DNA from: Sphingobacterium sp.
GTDB taxonomy: Bacteria > Bacteroidota > Bacteroidia > Sphingobacteriales > Sphingobacteriaceae
Direction of reading: 5' to 3'
Assembly: GCA_031286695.1 (NCBI GenBank)
Contig: JAITTY010000022.1
Span: 62,001 to 126,000, forward strand
Length of the DNA: 64,000 nucleotides
Shown: in pieces, positions 60,494 through 64,000 of the stretch
Position numbering within the stretch: the first letter of the stretch is position 1
Layout of the letters: the number at the start of each line of letters is the position of its first letter
Made by a program: the position numbers and the translations under genes
Notes under the pieces: model-generated
Databases searched by the model: none
Told to the model about the DNA's origin: nothing
The model's input: the letters and a program-made list of their open reading frames with translations, nothing else

Positions 60494-60871
60494 TTAGATC
60501 TTTTTCAATGCAGCAATAATTTCGTCTGCTTTTTCGTCAATTTTAGGACTTAGCCAGATATGCTTAAATGCCCCTCCGCCTATAATCTGTTCGGTACCCT
60601 GCCATTTGATTTTCGTCAAGGAGAATAAATAGTAGTTGTCTACTACAACCGAGCTTTGGATAAACCTATCAACAATGTCCTTACCGAAGAGCTGCATACC
60701 CAATCCGAAAAATTCCTGATCCTTTGCGTGAAGTTGACTTTTTAGGAGCTGTTCGGCTTTTGCGCGTACAATTTTCTCATGGTCCTCTTTACTTGGGTTC
60801 GTCAAGATTGCAGCTAGCATGATCAGGATCAATAGCAGTGCGAATATTCTTTTTTTACTCATTTTTTTCAA
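60494..60871 (-). CDS. DUF4359 family protein
   Basis: A 125-residue membrane-anchored protein. One N-terminal hydrophobic segment (IFALLLILIMLAAILT) is followed by NPSKEDHEKIVRAKA, the hallmark of DUF4359. The C-terminal part has VVVDNYYLFSLTKIKWQG. The domain probably faces the periplasm. The function is unknown. It is one base from truC. Confidence 0.8.
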   Translation of the reverse strand: MKKMSKKRIFALLLILIMLAAILTNPSKEDHEKIVRAKAEQLLKSQLHAKDQEFFGLGMQLFGKDIVDRFIQSSVVVDNYYLFSLTKIKWQGTEQIIGGGAFKHIWLSPKIDEKADEIIAALKKI

Positions 60872-60953
60872 TTCTAGTTTTAGATGATATCATACACCTA
60901 TAGTGATCAAAATTATTAAATAGATATCAGATATGTGGAATTGTTTTGTGGGA

Positions 60954-60974
60954 AAAGCCCGGGATAAGGGCTTT
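60954..60974 (-). terminator. Weak terminator after the DUF4112 gene
   Basis: Stem AAAGCCC / GGGCTTT with a seven-base loop. On the minus strand TTTT follows. It lies 28 bases past the stop at 61002. Confidence 0.5.
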
Positions 60975-61001
60975 ATCTATGGGAAAGTCGCTAACTGTAC
61001 C

Positions 61002-61493
61002 TTAGATGCCGTTCAATAAGGAGAATGCCCAGCTAAATAAAGTCCAGATCAGGTAAAATGTAACACCGATCAATATAAAAAAGACAGCGAGTATACTGAT
61101 TATAATCCCTATGCCGGAACCTGTATGTTTTCCTTCGTAATAGTGCTGTCGCAGTAATTTGATGTTCTTTTCGTTGGCCTTGCTAAAAAAGTCGAAAAGG
61201 TTCCCTAAGAAAGGGATGCTGCCTAAAACAGCATCAAAGGAGATATTGAGCAGCATGCGGATCACTAATTTTGGACTGGCTCCATTACGCCACATGGCTA
61301 TGACAAGTACGAGAGATGTTCCAAAACCTGCTATTGCACCGCCTAAGGGAATAAGATTCAAGACTGGATCTAATCCGAAGCGGAAGTTACCAATCTTGAA
61401 TTGATTATCCATCAACCAGGATATTCGGTCAATCCAACCGAAATCCTGGTCAATTTTTTTTAATTTATTTTCAGGAGATAGTTCTCTGCGCAT
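61002..61493 (-). CDS. DUF4112 family membrane protein
   Basis: A 163-residue protein with three or four membrane segments. WIDRISWLMDNQFKIG, FRFGLDPVLNLIPLGG and SFDAVLGSIPFLGNLFDFFSKANEKN are the standard DUF4112 blocks, with conserved Asp and Pro in the membrane part. Its function is unknown. It starts two bases after the SIMPL gene and is probably cotranscribed with it. Confidence 0.88.
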   Translation of the reverse strand: MRRELSPENKLKKIDQDFGWIDRISWLMDNQFKIGNFRFGLDPVLNLIPLGGAIAGFGTSLVLVIAMWRNGASPKLVIRMLLNISFDAVLGSIPFLGNLFDFFSKANEKNIKLLRQHYYEGKHTGSGIGIIISILAVFFILIGVTFYLIWTLFSWAFSLLNGI

Positions 61494-61495
61494 GT

Positions 61496-62212
61496 TTATA
61501 GTAACTCGAACGAAGCGCTGATTTCACTCGTCACTTTCATCGGTCTGATATTCAAGTCAAGTCCATTGCCGCCAGCACTGTCTGCCGCTTCAGCCATAGC
61601 GCCTTTATACATTGCATTGCGCATCATCGGTTGAGCGCCAAAGATAATTTGCTGTGGAGTTTCCGATAATACGATCGCTTTACCAATTTTTTGACCTGCT
61701 GCTTCTGCTAGAATCTGCGCATTGGCTTTGGCATCCAGTACAGCTTTCGTCTTTAGATTTTTTTCCAGTTCCTTTTTCTTCGAATAATCATATTCGCTGA
61801 TGTAAGTACTTTGGATACCTGCTTTGTCAACACCATCTAGCAGCTGATCTAAATTATTCAAGTTAGTCACCTTGATGCGGTATTGTCTAGACAGCAAGAT
61901 ATCGGTGTCTTTTTTCTTTTTGTCGGGTACATTGTAACTCCAGATATTTTGGATCGTAAAATCTTCTTTTTTTACACCGGCCTTCATGGCCGAGTCAAAC
62001 AGATCTTTTTCTAGTTTGTCAATAGCTGCTTTTTTCTTGGTATTGCCATTCTCATAAAACTCTTTTAGGGTAACATCGATATATATGATATCTGGTGTTA
62101 CTTCTTCTTCTGCACGGCCTACCGTGGATACAAATTCTTTATTAACCATTTGTTGCGCGTTTACTTGAGTCATCAAACCTAAAAAGGCTAGTCCTAATAA
62201 TATTTTTTTCAT
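61496..62212 (-). CDS. SIMPL domain (DUF541) secreted protein
   Basis: A 238-residue protein with a signal peptide (MKKILLGLAFLGLMTQVNAQ). The mature part is a SIMPL domain: VSTVGRAEEEVTPDIIYIDVTL, IQNIWSYN, RQYRIKVTNLNNLDQLLDGV and a DAKANAQILAEAAGQKIGKA helix, ending VTSEISASFELL. Periplasmic members form large ring assemblies or affect stress resistance (for example BP26, YggE), but no activity is established here. DUF4112 follows. Confidence 0.9.
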   Translation of the reverse strand: MKKILLGLAFLGLMTQVNAQQMVNKEFVSTVGRAEEEVTPDIIYIDVTLKEFYENGNTKKKAAIDKLEKDLFDSAMKAGVKKEDFTIQNIWSYNVPDKKKKDTDILLSRQYRIKVTNLNNLDQLLDGVDKAGIQSTYISEYDYSKKKELEKNLKTKAVLDAKANAQILAEAAGQKIGKAIVLSETPQQIIFGAQPMMRNAMYKGAMAEAADSAGGNGLDLNIRPMKVTSEISASFELL

Positions 62213-62373
62213 ATTTTTTGTCTTAAAGTTTTATAATAATACGATTGCCATTATCGCTTTGCTACAAGATTGGAGCCAAAGTTTACGAAAAAGTTTAACG
62301 GATAAAAAAAATAAAAAGGTTAAGATTTTTGATTTTATTTCTATACCTTTAGGGAAATTAATAATATAGTGCC

Positions 62374-62565
62374 ATGCAAGAAGGTAAAGTAAAATTCTTT
62401 AATGAGACCAAAGGTTTCGGTTTCATCATCCCTAACTCAGGCGAGAGCGAAATTTTTGTTCACGTTTCTGGATTAGTAGACAAAGTTCGTGAGAATGACA
62501 ATGTATCTTACGAAGTTGAACAAGGCCGTAAAGGTCTTAATGCGGTAAATGTAAGAGTTATCTAA
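62374..62565 (+). CDS. Cold-shock-domain RNA-binding protein
   Basis: A 63-residue CspA-type OB-fold protein. RNP1 is KGFGFI at residues 13-18, and RNP2 EIFVHVS covers 26-32, where Glu replaces the usual Asp. It likely binds single-stranded RNA or DNA as a chaperone. The upstream TACCTTTA (62344-62351) resembles a -7 box with one change. A strong terminator follows. Confidence 0.93.
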   Translation: MQEGKVKFFNETKGFGFIIPNSGESEIFVHVSGLVDKVRENDNVSYEVEQGRKGLNAVNVRVI

Positions 62566-62591
62566 TTAGATTGAAGATATATTTATTGTGA

Positions 62592-62620
62592 AAAAGCCTA
62601 TGCGAACAGCATGGGCTTTT
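62592..62620 (+). terminator. Cold-shock gene terminator
   Basis: Stem AAAGCCTATGC / GCATGGGCTTT with one T-G pair, a five-base loop and a T-run. It lies 26 bases past the stop. Confidence 0.9.
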
Positions 62621-62716
62621 TTATTTTAAAACGAGAGGAGGGCGCCTGTGTGGATTCACTTGCTAAAATAATTTGGACTGATAATTGTAATAGCTTATTA
62701 AAAAGATTCAGTGAAG

Positions 62717-62905
62717 ATGAAACGTATTTTAGTATTGGGACTGTCCATTGTTGTTGCTATTTCCATGTCGGCATGTTATTCGACATATCATAGCCATGGG
62801 CAGGGTTCAAAAAAGATGCCCCCTGGACAGGCTAAAAAGTATTACGGAGAGCAATCTGCCCGTGATTTCGCTCCAGGACAGCAGAAGAAAAAAAATAGAT
62901 ATTAA
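62717..62905 (+). CDS. Small lipoprotein with PPGQAKK motif
   Basis: A 62-residue predicted lipoprotein. The signal (MKRILVLGLSIVVAISMSAC) gives Cys20 as the lipidation site. The mature part is short and basic, with KMPPGQAKKYYGEQSARDFAPGQ. That MPPGQAKK...APGQ pair recurs in tiny Bacteroidota lipoproteins that databases sometimes call 'quinol oxidase subunit 4', a label I would not trust. The start at 62717 follows an in-frame GTG two codons upstream. Confidence 0.75.
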   Translation: MKRILVLGLSIVVAISMSACYSTYHSHGQGSKKMPPGQAKKYYGEQSARDFAPGQQKKKNRY

Positions 62906-63010
62906 TTCTTTTAAGGTTCCATTCGGCGCAGCGGTGTATGATTGCAGTCCATGGAAAATTTCTTTTTGACTGTCATCGACTGGTATAAAGAGGTAGCAAA
63001 AATAGCATAA

Positions 63011-63043
63011 AAAAAGCTTTCACAAATCTTGTGAAAGCTTTTT
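63011..63043. terminator. Bidirectional terminator
   Basis: A 15 bp perfect stem (AAAAAGCTTTCACAA / TTGTGAAAGCTTTTT) with an ATC loop. It lies between the small lipoprotein and the convergent DUF805 gene, 14 bases past the latter's stop. Confidence 0.93.
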
Positions 63044-63056
63044 TATGGGGTCAAAT

Positions 63057-63545
63057 CTAAGCAAATGGATCTTTATCAGGTGCCGGCGGTATTGGATTTG
63101 ATGGTTGCGAACTTCCAAAAGGATCTTGTGGACGAGGAGAGCCAAAAGGATCTTGGCTTTGGTTAAATGGATGATTCGTGCCATTTTCTATTGCTTTAGG
63201 ATCTGGGCCATATTGATTCGAAGCCTTGTCGCCTTCTAAAACCAATAAGTAGAGCAGATAAATCCATCCAATAAACGGAATCAATACAACTAATATAAAC
63301 CAGCCCGATTTATTGGTATCGTGTAATCTTCTTACTGTAACGGCTAGGCCCGGGATCAGTAGGGCTAAGCTTACTAGACCGGAGACGTAAGTAAATAAGC
63401 TCGCAATTTGCCCTAGTATTGCAAATACCGCACTAATGATAAGATTTGCGAGAAAAAACATCCAATATTCTTTTCGGCGGGCTCTCCCCTCAAAATTTGC
63501 GTAGTTGTCTCGGACAACTTTTAAAAAGGCTTCTTTAAGTTCCAT
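63057..63545 (-). CDS. DUF805 membrane protein with DPFG-repeat tail
   Basis: A 162-residue inner-membrane protein. The DUF805 core has FEGRARRKEYWMFFLANLI, VSLALLIPGLAVTVRRLHD and NKSGWFILVVLIPFIGWIYLL, with about four membrane segments. The last 45 residues are disordered and Pro-rich, with QDPFG twice and a final KDPFA. The start at 63545 is the usual MELKEAFLK; the longer frame adds 33 non-family residues. The function of DUF805 is unknown. Confidence 0.85.
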   Translation of the reverse strand: MELKEAFLKVVRDNYANFEGRARRKEYWMFFLANLIISAVFAILGQIASLFTYVSGLVSLALLIPGLAVTVRRLHDTNKSGWFILVVLIPFIGWIYLLYLLVLEGDKASNQYGPDPKAIENGTNHPFNQSQDPFGSPRPQDPFGSSQPSNPIPPAPDKDPFA

Positions 63546-63790
63546 ATCTTTTAATACTTTTTTAGGTGAAAATGATGTTAGTAAATCAAATGTTATTTCA
63601 ATTTTGTTACAATAAATGTACCAAGAATTTATCCAAGAGAACAATTATTATAATAGGATAAGTGTTTGGCGGAGTTACAGTTGCTGGTTTGAGCGGCGGG
63701 ATATATATTCATTTGCGCTTCGCTCATTCGCCTTTTTGTATATGACGGTCGAATGGAATTAGCTTTTGAACGGTAAAAGTTGTTGGTGTC

Positions 63791-64000
63791 TTACCTAAAA
63801 ATCTCTTCGAGTATATAGAGCGATTTTATTTCTTTAAAATTTGTGCGATGGAGTCGATAAAAGTCCAATACCTTTTCCAATAAGAACTGCCGGTCCGAGC
63901 TGGTCATTTTGATCTTGTCACAATTTGAATACTCTGATTCGATTAAATTTCTGAAAATTGAAGTGTGCGGTTCCTGCAATACCAGCGGATGTTCAGGAAG
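63791..64000 (-). CDS. recO: DNA repair protein RecO, C-terminal end (runs off right edge)
   Basis: The last 69 residues of a leftward gene whose frame stays open to the window end. SSDRQFLLEKVLDFYRLHRTNF followed by EIKSLYILEEIF is the typical RecO C-terminus, and LPEHPLVLQEP before it fits the Bacteroidota form. RecO loads RecA with RecR onto SSB-coated DNA. The N-terminal OB-fold and zinc region lie outside the window, so the call rests on the tail only. Confidence 0.8.
   Translation of the reverse strand, partial: LPEHPLVLQEPHTSIFRNLIESEYSNCDKIKMTSSDRQFLLEKVLDFYRLHRTNFKEIKSLYILEEIFR

Noticed and set aside
62717..62905. Quinol oxidase subunit 4
   Set aside because: The product is a 62-residue lipoprotein with no membrane segment after the signal and no oxidase genes near. 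The label seems to be a propagated database name.

Overview
The window reads as chromosomal DNA of a Bacteroidota bacterium, most likely a Sphingobacteriaceae member close to Sphingobacterium or Pedobacter. The reasons are low GC, no Shine-Dalgarno signals but several TAnnTTTG-type -7 boxes, a GldH lipoprotein, a tricorn-like S41 protease, MqnD of the futalosine menaquinone route, a kduI/DUF4861/kduD uronate cluster, Big_5-type lipoproteins and a Bacteroidota-type long SecA. I see no phage, insertion sequence, CRISPR array, rRNA or tRNA gene. Nearly everything is a core gene.

Layout. 1-11.5 kb: the end of anmK, then a leftward block (DUF2461, cdsA, DUF2007, CPBP protease, tricorn protease, zinc-ribbon coiled-coil protein, Nif3-like protein, membrane protein, alpha/beta hydrolase, RsmI-like methylase), then apaG rightward. 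11.8-19.5 kb: uup, two parS-like sites, mnmG and a Big_5 lipoprotein rightward; a gamma carbonic anhydrase and nadB leftward. 19.54-22.63 kb: a 3.1 kb AT-rich stretch with no gene. 22.6-29.8 kb: nadA, thiL, scpA, dxs, dnaA. 29.9-35.8 kb: three small secreted Spy-like proteins, lpxK, gldH, ricT and holB, all leftward. 36-41.4 kb: dnaN, two dedA genes, a CAP protein, yicC, gmk, nadD. 41.6-44 kb: an unusual operon of two secreted paralogues and a formylglycine-generating-enzyme-like protein. 44-46.8 kb: the kdu cluster. 47.3-55.5 kb: surE, mqnD, secA, a SPOR protein, an M20 amidohydrolase, an unknown protein and a GNAT. 55.5-64 kb: an M28 peptidase, rhodanese, gcvT, truC, several DUF membrane or envelope proteins, a cold-shock protein, DUF805 and the end of recO.

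The main result is that the gene-free stretch between nadB and nadA looks like the chromosomal replication origin. It holds about nine DnaA-box-like 9-mers in 360 bp, two of them in tandem 11 bp apart. A nested 73 bp inverted repeat lies at 19991-20063. At the same place the plus strand changes from A/C-rich to T/G-rich, the sign expected at an origin. parS-like sites lie 6 kb to the left, with a third candidate inside kduD, and dnaA, scpA and dnaN lie to the right. The 2.5 kb right of the inverted repeat is T-rich, has no reading frame of note, and carries a degenerate dispersed repeat family plus hairpins that I cannot assign to a known element.

Other points worth following are a 46 bp perfect palindrome fused to a four-tract G-quadruplex motif between kduI and surE, and the three-gene secreted operon at 41.6-44 kb.
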